The notes: a model not told the origin generated them from the sequence alone. A stretch of 64,000 bases of DNA from Caldora sp965222765 (GCA_965222765.1 CBDCVG010000006.1:1-64000); one strand, 5' to 3'. Positions 39,501-48,969 are shown, counted from the stretch's first letter. Numbers and translations are program-made.

Positions 39501-39822
39501 GACTGTGTTATTCCACATCACAATCAGAAGTTGCGATCGCTGTTATTTTTTGCTATCATTTTTTTTATGATTGGTCAAGTGTAGGCGCATATATATAGCA
39601 ATTCTTTTTCTCGGTGAAGGACATTCAACTTGCATCCTGCCTATTCCCTATTCCCCACATTAACCGAACTTTCAATACGATTAGGACTTAGGCACCATAA
39701 CGGAATTATGTCATCCTGAGCGATAGCGAAGGATCTCCAAACGACCCAGATGCTTCACTAGCACCTCAGCATGACAGTTGAGTGCGTAAGTCCTAATGAT
39801 ATATGAAGGGGTCGTTAGACAC
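39501..39822. other. Intergenic region with a family C element
   Basis: Apart from the element listed at 39681 nothing coding is seen. The flanking genes converge here. Confidence 0.55.
39681..39796 (+). mobile_element. MITE family C, copy 1
   Basis: About 116 bp bounded by ttaggacttaggcac and gtgcgtaagtcctaa (inverted ends), with the interior 'tgtcatcctgagcgatagcgaagga ... cagcatgaca' also forming a long hairpin. A related element is at 48041; single ends (aggacttacgc) are at 32876 and 57762. Confidence 0.75.
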
Positions 39823-41496
39823 TTAAGTCGCCGTGAACAAAATATCCACCGTAGTAGAATCCGTCACATTCTCAGCCGTCTTGCGAGTGATTTCGAGGTG
39901 ACGGGTATGAGTCTGGGGGTTTTGAGAATTGTTGCTATAGGTAACTTGATCAGTTATCGCTTGGATGACAGCATCGGTGATTAAAGTGGCAGAAACCAAC
40001 CGCACGTCATCTACAAACAAGCTGGCACCAAGGGCAAGTCCACCGGTTTTGTCATAGGAGCCACAGACAAATTCAAACTGGTACTCGCCATCAGCGGGAA
40101 TGGTACCGTTGATTGAGTTAAAAGGAACTTTGTCACCACGCTTGGCAAAGAGTTGGGTGCGGGTTTCGTCCCCAGTACCAATGCGGTTATCGCTACCAGT
40201 CCCGATTAAAAAGCCAAAAACTTCGTAGGCATCACTTCCCTGTTGGGCGGAAAAATCTAGGGTGATGCGATCGCCTGCAAAGGCTTGGAAGGGGTCACTA
40301 CGGACGTAAGGGCCGTGGAGAGAACCGTTGCCCGAGGGACGATCGCTGCCTAAAGGTCCAGTGATACCGCCGCTACTGACTAAGCGCAGGGCGTAGTTGC
40401 CGCTCTTAACAGTTTGGCTGTCGATGCTGACTGTATAGGACGGAGTTCCAGAAGGGATGGAAACAATAATGCTACCGGTTCCTGTGCCACCGCCACTATT
40501 GGTGAAATCGTAGGCAATGCTTTGACCATTGAGGTTTTGGACGGTGCTGTAGTTTTGCTCAAAAACCGTCCAGCCCTGCAAGTCACCGGTTTCAAACCCA
40601 CCATTGGTGAGGGGACTGGAGAAATTAATGGTTAAGGCTTTACCATTGGTTCCATTTTCGTTATTGTTGATCGAACCAATGCGATGAGTGCCAGAGCCAT
40701 TACCCAAGAAAATGGTGCCGGAACTATCTACTGAAATGGCTCCTTTGGCGTTAGGATTAGGAGCACTGGTGAGACTCAGTTGGTCATTAGTTGTGCCATT
40801 AGTGAGGTTAAACCGTAGATCACCATCGCCATATTCTGAACCACCAGAGAAGTCGAGATTGCGACTAATGTTAATCGGTGAGCCACCTCCAGTAAATCTG
40901 ATTTTGGTATCAGCTTGAATATCGCTAAAGATCACTCCTTGCTGGGAGCAATCGAAACAAGCAAACCGTCCACCCTCAAACTCTCCATCAAGGTCAAATT
41001 CTAAGTTTCCATCCACCCAGATTTGCAACTTGGTTTTGCTACAAACAAACTCAAACTGATAGATTGTCTTGTGTTCCCAGGCTTTAGAGCCTAGGGTTTT
41101 CCCCTTAGCTACTTCTGGCAGTTTTATAAAGTCTAGGAAGCTGGGAATACCTTGCACTCGCGATAACTTCAGTCCCTCTCGTTGCTTTTCGGCGTCCCAG
41201 TTGAGTAAGAGAAAATCAGCATGGTTGTTGTTAGTATCCCCTGGTTTAAAGTTCAAAGCGAAGCCAATAAAGTCATCGTCAGCACGGGTCTCCACGTCAA
41301 CCTTAACGGAGATTTTGGCACCTAAAGTGTTAAAGTCACTATAGAAAAAGGTAGGTTGCCCATTCATCGGTTGAGTGACCGACTTGCCATCGGCTGAAAC
41401 CTGCCACTTAGCTTCTTGAGCTTTATATTTGAGTGCTCCAATCTGAGCGCGATCGTAGGATTCGGCTATCCACTTAGTTAAATCAGCGGCTTTCAT
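39823..41496 (-). CDS. Thrombospondin-C-like domain protein with DNGxFETGD-type beta-sandwich
   Basis: The product has 557 residues from the ATG at 41496, chosen because the paralogue at 47978 begins with the same MKxxDLTKW. The N-terminal domain (about 1-205) contains PTFFYSDFNTLGAKISVKV, FIGFALNFKPGDTNNNHADFLLLNW, LKLSRVQGIPSFLDF, KLQIWVDGNLEFDLDGEF and RFACFDCSQQGVIFSDIQAD, the layout of the lectin-like C-terminal domain of thrombospondins. The second part has a NGGFETGDLQGW module (about 300-510) typical of carbohydrate-binding beta-sandwiches. The last 55 residues resemble an incomplete cadherin-like repeat (ITDQVTYSNNSQNPQ). No signal peptide is evident. It ends the minus-strand lectin cluster, 45 bp after the third lectin. 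Confidence 0.75.
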   Translation of the reverse strand: MKAADLTKWIAESYDRAQIGALKYKAQEAKWQVSADGKSVTQPMNGQPTFFYSDFNTLGAKISVKVDVETRADDDFIGFALNFKPGDTNNNHADFLLLNWDAEKQREGLKLSRVQGIPSFLDFIKLPEVAKGKTLGSKAWEHKTIYQFEFVCSKTKLQIWVDGNLEFDLDGEFEGGRFACFDCSQQGVIFSDIQADTKIRFTGGGSPINISRNLDFSGGSEYGDGDLRFNLTNGTTNDQLSLTSAPNPNAKGAISVDSSGTIFLGNGSGTHRIGSINNNENGTNGKALTINFSSPLTNGGFETGDLQGWTVFEQNYSTVQNLNGQSIAYDFTNSGGGTGTGSIIVSIPSGTPSYTVSIDSQTVKSGNYALRLVSSGGITGPLGSDRPSGNGSLHGPYVRSDPFQAFAGDRITLDFSAQQGSDAYEVFGFLIGTGSDNRIGTGDETRTQLFAKRGDKVPFNSINGTIPADGEYQFEFVCGSYDKTGGLALGASLFVDDVRLVSATLITDAVIQAITDQVTYSNNSQNPQTHTRHLEITRKTAENVTDSTTVDILFTAT

Positions 41497-41540
41497 GAGT
41501 TTTGTGTTGTTATTCGTTAACAGCAATTGTTCAATCAGGC

Positions 41541-42863
41541 TTACAAGTACCTGGCGATCTCAACTTTTTTTGATACCGGTCTTTCATAAATTCCTAATTG
41601 TGTAATCATGGAAAACTGTGAACTCCTAAACCCTGGTGCAGTCGCAGAATAACCATGAAAACTGACAATTTCATGGTTTGGACTAGCTTCTAAGGTTACG
41701 ATCTTTTTCTCTTTAAGAGTTCCTTTAAAATTCTGCGAGGAACCACCTCTCTGCTGGAAAAAATGATTAGGGAATACGACCTGTTGTCCCACTGCAAGAT
41801 TCCGCTCTGCACCAGTGTGATAGTAATAATAATTTTGATCAAGAGCGTATGGACATAGATTGTACATACTATGGACAAATAGCAGACGTGGAGATATCAG
41901 AAAGTTACCGTCATTAGCTTCAAATGTTAGCGAGGTAAAACCACGAAATCTTACAAATCCTATGTTGCGGTAGTTAGCTTCTATACAACACCAAATGCCA
42001 GTGACTTTAGTTAAATACCTCTGTAAGTGGATTACAGGTTGTCGGTAGCTGGGCACTTCTTTATAATCTCTCAAATATTGATAAGATACATCACTCCTTG
42101 ATCGACCTGGACGTATTGGCGGCAAAGTACAGTCTGATTCATGGGATTGTTGTCTTAATAAGTCAATCATTCTGTGACGTTGATAAGGTGTATCATCAGC
42201 AAGATTTGCCCAAGATACACGTACACTTTGCGGGGCAGTCCATGGACTTCTTCCCAGAAAAATTGTTGCAATTCTTGGCTCTTTATAAGTTCTATTTTGT
42301 CCACCTGTTCCAAAATAAGTAGCCGGGTTGAAGTCAAATCGAGAACCGTAATTTTCTCCTTTTGGTAAGGCATCTCGTTTGACAATTTTAGTTCTGTAGT
42401 CCTTGATAGGCTCTAATAAATCATTAGCAGAGCCACTGCCGTCTACATACTCCACTGTCCATTTTTCATTCTCCAGAGGTGCGCTGGGTTTAAAGGGTGT
42501 CTTACAAACCACACCGTCAGAAAAATCAGGTGGCAGAGACAGATCAAAAATATTGTCTTCTTCCGATTGCAAACTATACTTATTTAACTCACATTGCAGC
42601 ACTCCTTGCTTACTAATTAGCCATTTTTGGCTGTTATCGTTCCTGATTGGCTGCAGAATTAATTTGTTGGGAGCTTGAAAAGTTAAGGCTTGAGAGCCAT
42701 CGAGAGTAGTGATTAATCTGTCGTCGGTGATTAACCATTGTTGAGTTTTCCTAGCCAAGCTGGGCATAGTGATACAAACTAGACCCTTTTCTGTTGGTTT
42801 TCTCACACTATCGAGTCGGTAACCAGCGTCTTTATTAATGAGATAAATGGCTTTACTAGTCAT
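41541..42863 (-). CDS. Ricin-B-like plus jacalin-like double lectin, paralogue 3
   Basis: The product has 440 residues. The start at 42863 has ATTAGGAG 8 nt upstream; a longer frame to 42923 adds 20 residues lacking in the paralogues. The N-terminal half (about 1-110) reads AIYLINKDAGYRLDSVRKP, QQWLITDDRLITTLDGSQAL and QKWLISKQGVLQCELNKYSL, the LD and QxW pattern of beta-trefoil ricin-type lectins. The C-terminal half (about 280-440) has VTGIWCCIEANYRNIGF, FTSLTFEANDGNFL, KKIVTLEASPNHEIVSFHGY and a final QLGIYERP, the strand order of jacalin-like lectins. No signal peptide or membrane segment. Sugar specificity is unknown. It is one of three tandem paralogues. Confidence 0.72.
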   Translation of the reverse strand: MTSKAIYLINKDAGYRLDSVRKPTEKGLVCITMPSLARKTQQWLITDDRLITTLDGSQALTFQAPNKLILQPIRNDNSQKWLISKQGVLQCELNKYSLQSEEDNIFDLSLPPDFSDGVVCKTPFKPSAPLENEKWTVEYVDGSGSANDLLEPIKDYRTKIVKRDALPKGENYGSRFDFNPATYFGTGGQNRTYKEPRIATIFLGRSPWTAPQSVRVSWANLADDTPYQRHRMIDLLRQQSHESDCTLPPIRPGRSRSDVSYQYLRDYKEVPSYRQPVIHLQRYLTKVTGIWCCIEANYRNIGFVRFRGFTSLTFEANDGNFLISPRLLFVHSMYNLCPYALDQNYYYYHTGAERNLAVGQQVVFPNHFFQQRGGSSQNFKGTLKEKKIVTLEASPNHEIVSFHGYSATAPGFRSSQFSMITQLGIYERPVSKKVEIARYL

Positions 42864-42953
42864 CTTGTTACTCCTAATTTGATAATCAAAAATTTCAATG
42901 AAAGCGATGTCTAGGCTTAACAAAAGGCTATAACGTTTAAGTCGCTCACCCGA

Positions 42954-42973
42954 GGGCGCACGTCGGTGCGCCC
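42954..42973. repeat. Palindrome gggcgcacgtcggtgcgccc between lectin genes
   Basis: Near-perfect 20-nt hairpin (stem GGGCGCAC/GTGCGCCC) in the 127-bp gap between lectin paralogues 2 and 3; the other copy is at 28738. It may end or stabilize the upstream transcript, but no T-run follows. Confidence 0.6.
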
Positions 42974-42990
42974 CTACGTTGCATTAAATT

Positions 42991-44223
42991 TCAAAAAGCT
43001 TGAAAATATTTATCTGGGTTGAAGTTGGATGCCTGTCTGACATAAATTCCGAGATTTAAGAGGAAGTACTGATAGGCAGAGCGTTGCTGTAGGGGAGCAT
43101 TGGCGATATCTCCGGCAAAGGTTGTATAGGTACCATGTAAACCAACAATTTCACAACCCTCTGGAGCCTCTAGAGTAACTACCTGTTTTTCTAAAAGCTT
43201 GGCAGGCAAGGTTAATAATTGAAAGCTCCCTCCCACTGCTACCTCATCTAATTGGCTAGAGCTAGGAATCTCCAAGTAAGAACCATCATTGGCTTCAAAC
43301 TTGAGTGTATGAAAACCACAAAATTCTAGTCGTTGTTCCTGGGTTGTTTCTGCATGAATCCAAACCCCTGTAACTTTAGTGAAATGTTTTTCTAAGGCAA
43401 TCTCTCGACGCAAGTCGTCAACCACATCAGGAGCATTCGGCTCAGGATTTGTATCATCTCTATCCCCAAAATGTAACAGATGACAGACATCGTTACAGCT
43501 TTCCGGTATATCCCCGCTCAATTCCTGCCAAAAGAGTTGGGGAGCATAGGAAATCGGACACCTATTATTATAAAATTTCAAGCCTTTCAATCTCGGCTCT
43601 GGATAGTAGTCAGGAGGGGAAGCATCGAATGTTCCTGTTGGCTGAATTTCACCCCGTTGGGCTGCTGAAGGTAATGGCTCTAATTTTTTGATACTGTAGT
43701 CAGGAGTGGGTTCAGAACTGACGGCAATAGGTTGAGGCTTTAATAAATCATTACACAGTTGGTCATCGTCGATATAGCGTAGTTCCCATTGTTGGTAAGG
43801 TTCAATCTGTTCCTCATCAGTTAGGTAGTGTAGCTCTTCACAAACTACATTATCGGAGAACTCATTAGTCTCGGAAAAATCTGGGAGCTCTTGTTCAATA
43901 TAGTCTTCTATTGCTTCCAAAGCATGGTAATTTAACCGACACTTTAGTATCCCTTGGTCATTAAGTGCCCATTTTTGGCTGTAACTTTGCTTGATTGGTT
44001 GGAGATTGACTTGGTAGGGAGGTTGAAAAGTCAAGGCTTGAGAACCATCGAGGGTAGTAATTAATCCTTCGTCGGTAATCAACCATTTTTGCGTATCAGT
44101 AACCTTGGTTTCCGTTTTGGCTACTTCAGGATTAATCACACAAATTACTTCTTTACCTTCGCGGCTACTATCCAGCAAAAAGCCCCGTTCCTTATTGATG
44201 ATTTTGATGGCCTTAGTACTCAT
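42991..44223 (-). CDS. Ricin-B-like plus jacalin-like double lectin, paralogue 2
   Basis: A 410-residue member of the three-gene family and the most divergent of them. The beta-trefoil half has KIINKERGFLLDSSREGKE, TQKWLITDEGLITTLDGSQAL and SQKWALNDQGILKCRLN. An acidic spacer follows (about 105-170, EAIEDYIEQELPDFSE). The C-terminal jacalin-like half has FTKVTGVWIHAETTQEQRLEF, FHTLKFEANDGSYLEIP, KQVVTLEAPEGCEIVGLHGTY and LLNLGIYVRQ. AGGAG lies 11 nt before the ATG. It starts 45 bp after paralogue 1 ends, so both are probably on one mRNA. Codon use is unremarkable. Confidence 0.72.
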   Translation of the reverse strand: MSTKAIKIINKERGFLLDSSREGKEVICVINPEVAKTETKVTDTQKWLITDEGLITTLDGSQALTFQPPYQVNLQPIKQSYSQKWALNDQGILKCRLNYHALEAIEDYIEQELPDFSETNEFSDNVVCEELHYLTDEEQIEPYQQWELRYIDDDQLCNDLLKPQPIAVSSEPTPDYSIKKLEPLPSAAQRGEIQPTGTFDASPPDYYPEPRLKGLKFYNNRCPISYAPQLFWQELSGDIPESCNDVCHLLHFGDRDDTNPEPNAPDVVDDLRREIALEKHFTKVTGVWIHAETTQEQRLEFCGFHTLKFEANDGSYLEIPSSSQLDEVAVGGSFQLLTLPAKLLEKQVVTLEAPEGCEIVGLHGTYTTFAGDIANAPLQQRSAYQYFLLNLGIYVRQASNFNPDKYFQAF

Positions 44224-44268
44224 GTTTGTTGTTTGCTCCTGTTGTGCAATGAAATCAATTGTTGATAT

Positions 44269-45606
44269 TTAGGAGTACCTTGATAAATCAACATCTGTTG
44301 ATGCCGGTCTTTGATAAATTCCTAACTGTGAAATCGTCTTGTATCGTCTATAATAATCAGAGTAAACCGTCCTACCATAGAAACCGACAATTTCATAACC
44401 TGGATCAGCTTCTAAAGTTACGATATGTTTCTCTTTAAGAGTTCCAGTTTGGCCGGGACTGTAAGGTATCGGAACAGTTTGTCCAACCCTCATCCTATTG
44501 CCTACATTAGAAGCACTGTAATGTAGAGAATAGTCTCCTGGATTCATTCTGTATGGACAGGCCATATTATTACTACTAGTATCAGAATGACATGCCGCTT
44601 CTGGTGTTGGAGACAATAAGAAAGAGCCGTCATTAGCTTCAAATTTTAGTGAAGTAAAACCACAAAATGTTATAGCTGGATAGTTGTTGGAAATACTGCC
44701 CCTTACTCTGTAGTTAGCCTGTTTTCTGTGAGCCTCTATACAACACCAAATGCCAGTGACTTTAGTCAAATACTTCTTAATGTTTATTGACCCTGTAACC
44801 GATAACTGCTGTTCTCTTGAAGTAGTATAAGAACATCGACTACCTCCAGATAATGGGTAAAAATAACCATATTCATCTCCTAGTTTGTCACGTATTAGCT
44901 TACGTTGAACATCTGTATCAGCATAAAGATCTTCCCAACCTAATCTTAGGTACATCGGTATAAACGGAAACGGCTTCCTGGTGTACACAATACGACTAAT
45001 TCTCGGTTCTTTGTAAAACTTGCCCTGGTAAGACACCTTCGCTGGATTATAGTCAAATGAAGGACCACCATGACTACCGTAACAGCGATAGTTTTTCGGT
45101 TCAGCATCACCTTTTTTAGCAATTAATGACCGGTAGTCAACTATTTTTTTCGGTTCCAATAAATCATTAGCCGAGCCACTGCCGTCTACATACTCCACTG
45201 TCCATTTTTCATTCTCGTGAGGTGTGCTTGAAGAAAAGGGTGCTTGACAAACCACACCGTCAGAAAAATCAGGCGGCAGAGACAGGTCAAAAATAAAGTC
45301 TTCTTCTGATTGCAGAGCAGATTTATTTAACTCGCATTGCAGCACTCCTTCCTTACTAATTAGCCATTTTTGGCTCTTATCGTTATTTCTTGGCGGCTGC
45401 AGAATTAATTGGTTGGGAGCTTGAAAAGTTAAGGCTTGAGAGCCATCGAGAGTAGTGATTAATCTGTCATTGGTGATTAACCATTGTTGAGTGCTCCTAG
45501 CCAAGCTGGGTATAGTAACACAAACTAAATGTTCTCCTGGTTTCCTCACACTATCGAGTCGGTAAAAACCTTCTTTATTAATCAGATAAACAGGTTTACT
45601 ACTCAT
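44269..45606 (-). CDS. Ricin-B-like plus jacalin-like double lectin, paralogue 1
   Basis: A 445-residue paralogue, closest to the one at 41541. N-terminal beta-trefoil pattern: VYLINKEGFYRLDSVRKPGE, QQWLITNDRLITTLDGSQAL and QKWLISKEGVLQCELNKSAL, then the shared WTVEYVDGSGSANDLLEP and a central EPRISRIVY block. The C-terminal half ends with IVTLEADPGYEIVGFYGRT and KTISQLGIYQRP, the clearest jacalin-like motif of the three. TTAGGAG is 8 nt upstream of the ATG. Surface display or export is not supported by a signal peptide; use inside the cell or release by lysis remain possible. Confidence 0.73.
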   Translation of the reverse strand: MSSKPVYLINKEGFYRLDSVRKPGEHLVCVTIPSLARSTQQWLITNDRLITTLDGSQALTFQAPNQLILQPPRNNDKSQKWLISKEGVLQCELNKSALQSEEDFIFDLSLPPDFSDGVVCQAPFSSSTPHENEKWTVEYVDGSGSANDLLEPKKIVDYRSLIAKKGDAEPKNYRCYGSHGGPSFDYNPAKVSYQGKFYKEPRISRIVYTRKPFPFIPMYLRLGWEDLYADTDVQRKLIRDKLGDEYGYFYPLSGGSRCSYTTSREQQLSVTGSINIKKYLTKVTGIWCCIEAHRKQANYRVRGSISNNYPAITFCGFTSLKFEANDGSFLLSPTPEAACHSDTSSNNMACPYRMNPGDYSLHYSASNVGNRMRVGQTVPIPYSPGQTGTLKEKHIVTLEADPGYEIVGFYGRTVYSDYYRRYKTISQLGIYQRPASTDVDLSRYS

Positions 45607-45744
45607 GTGTTTGCTCCTAATTTTCTAATCAAAAATTTCAAGGAAAGCGATGTCTGATACCAAGTCCGGTGAAATGGGTGGCAACTTAAACTTGGACAAA
45701 ACTACTAGTTAAATTCCCTCATCCGTCTTGGATTCAAATGATGA

Positions 45745-45820
45745 GGCTAATAGCTGAAGTCGTCTAAAGACGACTGGATAAGGGTTTTAGTCCACAAAGC
45801 GTGGACTTAAGCTATTAGCC
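45745..45820. repeat. Cloverleaf-forming repeat
   Basis: An 11-bp perfect outer stem GGCTAATAGCT/AGCTATTAGCC encloses two hairpins, GTCGTCT-aa-AGACGAC and GTCCAC-aaagc-GTGGAC, giving a 76-nt four-way junction in either strand. It is not a tRNA: the stems carry no tRNA consensus. It may be a transposon end or a recombination site. Confidence 0.75.
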
Positions 45821-45833
45821 CAGAGTTTAAAAT

Positions 45834-45973
45834 TCCGAAATATTGGCAATTAAATGAAAGTTTTTCAAGCCCCCCAGCCCCCAATTCTGGGGGAGACTGG
45901 ACTCAAAGTCCCCCAAAATTGGGGGATTTAGGGGGCTTTCAGCAGTTGAGATATATTACGAAATATTTCGCCA
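45834..45973 (+). mobile_element. Repeat family E, copy 1
   Basis: The core (45867-45938) has an outer stem AAGCCCCC/GGGGGCTT and two inner hairpins built on CCCCCAATT and CCCCCAAAATTGGGGG. Sequence resembling the other copy extends outward as ccgaaatattggca on the left and ttacgaaatatttcgcca on the right. The second copy is at 62563-62708. Confidence 0.75.
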
Positions 45974-46038
45974 ACAGCATCCGTTCCTCAACCCAACCTA
46001 CACTCATACCCACAGTTTTAGTCTGGACAAACTACTAG

Positions 46039-46140
46039 TGCAGCACGGCGGAAATAAGTGACCAGTTTGAGATCGATAGAATCCTTACTCTATAAGCATT
46101 CTTAATTCTTCATTCTTCATTCTTCATTCCGCGCAGCGGT
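46039..46140 (+). mobile_element. MITE family D, copy 2
   Basis: A 102-bp element with the same ends as the copy at 18164, flanked by ACTAG on both sides (46034-46038, 46141-46145). The right target duplication contains the TAG stop codon (minus strand, 46144-46142) of the propeller gene. Confidence 0.82.
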
Positions 46141-46141
46141 A

Positions 46142-47978
46142 CTAGCTTCCAGCTTGAAAAACATGAACAGCACCAGTATTCTCTGTACCAGAAGTATCAG
46201 CTCCTTGTGCTCCAACAATCGCCACCTCTTCACTGATAGCTACAGAACAGCCGAAAAGATCATTACTCTGTAATTCAGAGGGTTGGAGTGGTTGTGTTGG
46301 TTGTTTAAGTAGTTGCCAGGTTTCTCCTTCCAACTCAAAGATGTAGGCAGCTCCAGCATTAGTTTTCCCAGCAACATCGGCTTGGTTTGCCCCAACAATC
46401 GCTATCTTCCCACTAATAGCCACAGAAGAGCCGAAGCCATCATTGCTCTGTAATTGAGGGGGTTGGAGTGGCCCTCCTTTTTGTTCCCAAGTTTCCCCTT
46501 TCAACTCAAAGATGTAGGCAGCACCAGCATAAGTTTTGCCGCCAGCAGCACCAGCTTGGTTTGCTCCCACAATCGCTATCTTGCCACTGATGGCGACAGA
46601 ATAGCCGAAGGAGTCCCGACTCTCCAAATCAGAAGATGTAAGTTTCTGTTTTTGTGTCCAGGTTTCCCCTTGCCGTTCAAAGATGTAAGCAGCCCCAGCA
46701 TTACCTTTACCAGAAACATCGGCTTGCTTGGCCCCAATAATCGCGACATCTCCACTAATGGCTACAGAACAGCCGAATTGATCCCCGTTCTCCCCATCAG
46801 AGGGGTCGGAGTGGCGAGCCTTTTTGTGTCCAACTTCCTCCTTCTAAGTGGTAGATGTAAGCTGCTCCCATATTCGGTTTGCCAGGAACATCGGCTGCTT
46901 GGGCTCCAACAATTGCGACATCCTCACTGATAGCTACAGAACAGCCGAATTGATCTCCCATATTTCCATCAGAATGCTGGAGTGCGGGTTGTTCCTGCCA
47001 AGTTCCTCCTTTTAATTGATAGATGTAAGCTGATCCTGCATCCGTTTGGCTAGCATCGCCTAAGAGTACTCCGACAATCGCCGCCTTGTCACTGATACCG
47101 ACGGAATAGCCGAAGTAGTCATTACCCCTCAAATCAGAAGGTTGCAGAGGCCCGGCTTTTTTCGTCCAGGTTCCCCCATCCCATTGGTAGATGTAGGCAG
47201 CTCCGGCATTGGCTTTGCCACCAGCATCCTTTTGCACTGCCCCAACAATCGCCGTTTTCTTACTGACGGCGACAGACCAGCCAAAACCGTCATTAGCCTG
47301 CAAATCAGAAGTTGGCAGTTTGCTATGCTTCAGTTTTTCCCAAGAAGGAGGGGAATCTGCCGCCAGATCTGCTTGAATGTCTTTATAGTCTATTTTTTCC
47401 TGGGCGCAATCGAAAAGGGCAAACCGCCCTTCCTCAAAACTACCGTCGATGTCAAATTCTAGACTGCTATTTACCCAGATTTGCAACTTGGTTTTGGTGA
47501 AAACAAACTTGAACTTATAGTCTTTATTGTGTTCCCATTTGACCGAGCCTAGGGTTTTCGCCTTAGCTACCTTATCTTTTTCCAACAGTCCAAACAACTT
47601 AATAAATCGGGGAATGCCCTTCAATTGCGATAACTTCAGCCCAGGCGAATGATCGTCTCTGGCTAACCAATTGAGCAGGAGAAAATCAGCATCTTTGTTG
47701 CTAGTATCCCCAGGCTTGAAGTTCAAGGCAAAGCCAATAAAGTTATTATGCTGACTAGGCTCAGCATAAAGCGTAACTTCGATCGTGTGACCTAAGGCGT
47801 TAAAGTCGCTGTAGAAAAAGGTAGGCAAGGATTGTTCCAATTGGTCAACTGAGTTGCCTTTGCCATCAGGTACGATCTTCCAGTTGGGTTTATCCTTAAG
47901 TCCTTTAAACCTTTCTGCGTCAATATCTTTCCTAAGATAGGTTTCGGGTATCCATTTAGTTAAATCAACGGGTTTCAT
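46142..47978 (-). pseudogene. Thrombospondin-C-like domain plus seven-blade FG-GAP propeller, one-base frameshift
   Basis: The N-terminal domain (about 1-205) starts MKPVDLTKWIPETY and has PTFFYSDFNALGHTIEV, FIGFALNFKPGDTSNKDADFLLLNW, KLQIWVNSSLEFDIDGSFEEGRFALFD and YKDIQAD, the thrombospondin-C-like layout shared with the protein at 39823. It is followed by seven repeats of about 55 residues with the FG-GAP core 'DxFGxSVAISxxxAIVGA ... AGAAYIY', as expected for a seven-bladed beta-propeller. The frame breaks in blade 4 at the GGGG run 46802-46805 (minus-strand CCCC); removing one base restores LRPSDGENGDQFGCSVAIS and a 611-residue protein. The stop codon lies in the target duplication of a family D element. 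It is first gene of the minus-strand lectin cluster. No signal peptide seen. Confidence 0.82.
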
Positions 47979-48040
47979 AAACTTTTGTGATCCTCACCAA
48001 AATACGAACAATAGAAAGAGAAATTTTTTACACAAGCGAT

Positions 48041-48251
48041 TAAGACTTACGTATGCACCGTAAGGGAATTACATCTCCTGAGCGGTAGGGTTTGCGTAGC
48101 GTTCTCAAAGAGCTAAAAGCTCCCAAGTACCACAAATGCTACGCTGCTAACGCACCAAAGCGAAGTATTCGGCAGAGTATTGTTGAACTGTGTCCGCTCT
48201 GCGAACACAAACACTTTCACTTCAGCATGACAGTTGAGTGCGTCAGTCCTA
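48041..48251 (+). mobile_element. MITE family C, copy 2
   Basis: The ends aagacttacgtatgcac and gagtgcgtcagtcct match those of the copy at 39681; the interior is longer (211 bp) but keeps 'ctgagcggtag' and 'cagcatgacagttgagtgcg'. Confidence 0.7.
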
Positions 48252-48840
48252 CTCTCTCTTGTTTAGTTTCTTGTTTCCAGCTTGATATGTCTTAATGCAG
48301 AAGGCTAACGTATCGTTCCAAGCAACTACTGATAGCCTGCTTTTCTTATTCATTATTGTGCAGAAATATTATGTACAATGCCAGGGCAAAACTGTCCTAG
48401 AAGGACGAGTCTTAAAACCGATTATTTTAGTCAAAATCAGCGATCGCTATGTTGATGCTCATAGCGCTAATTTTTGAAATGCTAATTTTGGCTATCTTTC
48501 AGAGAAAAATATGTACTAGCTGTAAGGTTAATGCTCCCCAAGCTCTGAAAGACTTTAGCGAAGTACTGAGATTGCTAACTTTTAACAAAAGTCGTCAGTT
48601 GTTAACATCCTTCTTAGGGTCAATATAATGTTTAGGTAAAAAAAATGATATTTTTTGTGCATTTAAATTGTGATTTAAGTCTGACGAAAAAACCTAATAA
48701 GAGAAGGATATCCGAATTATAGTAAACCAATTTAGGTGTGTCTTACTTTGATAATTAGTTGTCATGCTCATATTGCTCATTTTATTCCTTTAGATAGATT
48801 GACAAATGTATTAATATTATTGTTTTACAAATAATACTAG

Positions 48841-48969
48841 TGGTGCGACACAGCTAAAATGCTGAAATAAGTAGGTTGGGTGGAGCGATAGCGTAACCCA
48901 ACACCAGCGTATATTCTGTTGGGTTTCACTTCGTTATACCCAACCTACCTTTTTAGTCGTGTCGCGCCA
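48841..48969 (+). mobile_element. MITE family A, intact copy 3
   Basis: A 129-bp element with ends tggtgcgacacagctaaaat and, inverted, tttttagtcgtgtcgcgcca, flanked by CTAG on both sides (48837-48840 and 48970-48973). This uninterrupted copy defines the element split at 23651. Confidence 0.85.

Larger units (their letters stand above)
45607..46038. other. Spacer with two structured repeats between lectin and propeller genes
   Basis: No gene seen. It holds the cloverleaf-like repeat at 45745 and the family E element at 45834, listed separately. Confidence 0.6.

Noticed and set aside
45745..45820. Cloverleaf considered as a tRNA
   Set aside because: Arm lengths and loops do not fit, there is no T-loop TTC sequence and no anticodon arm consensus.
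48092..48477. Two short plus-strand frames
   Set aside because: The first lies in a family C mobile element; the second has no ribosome site and no recognisable protein pattern.
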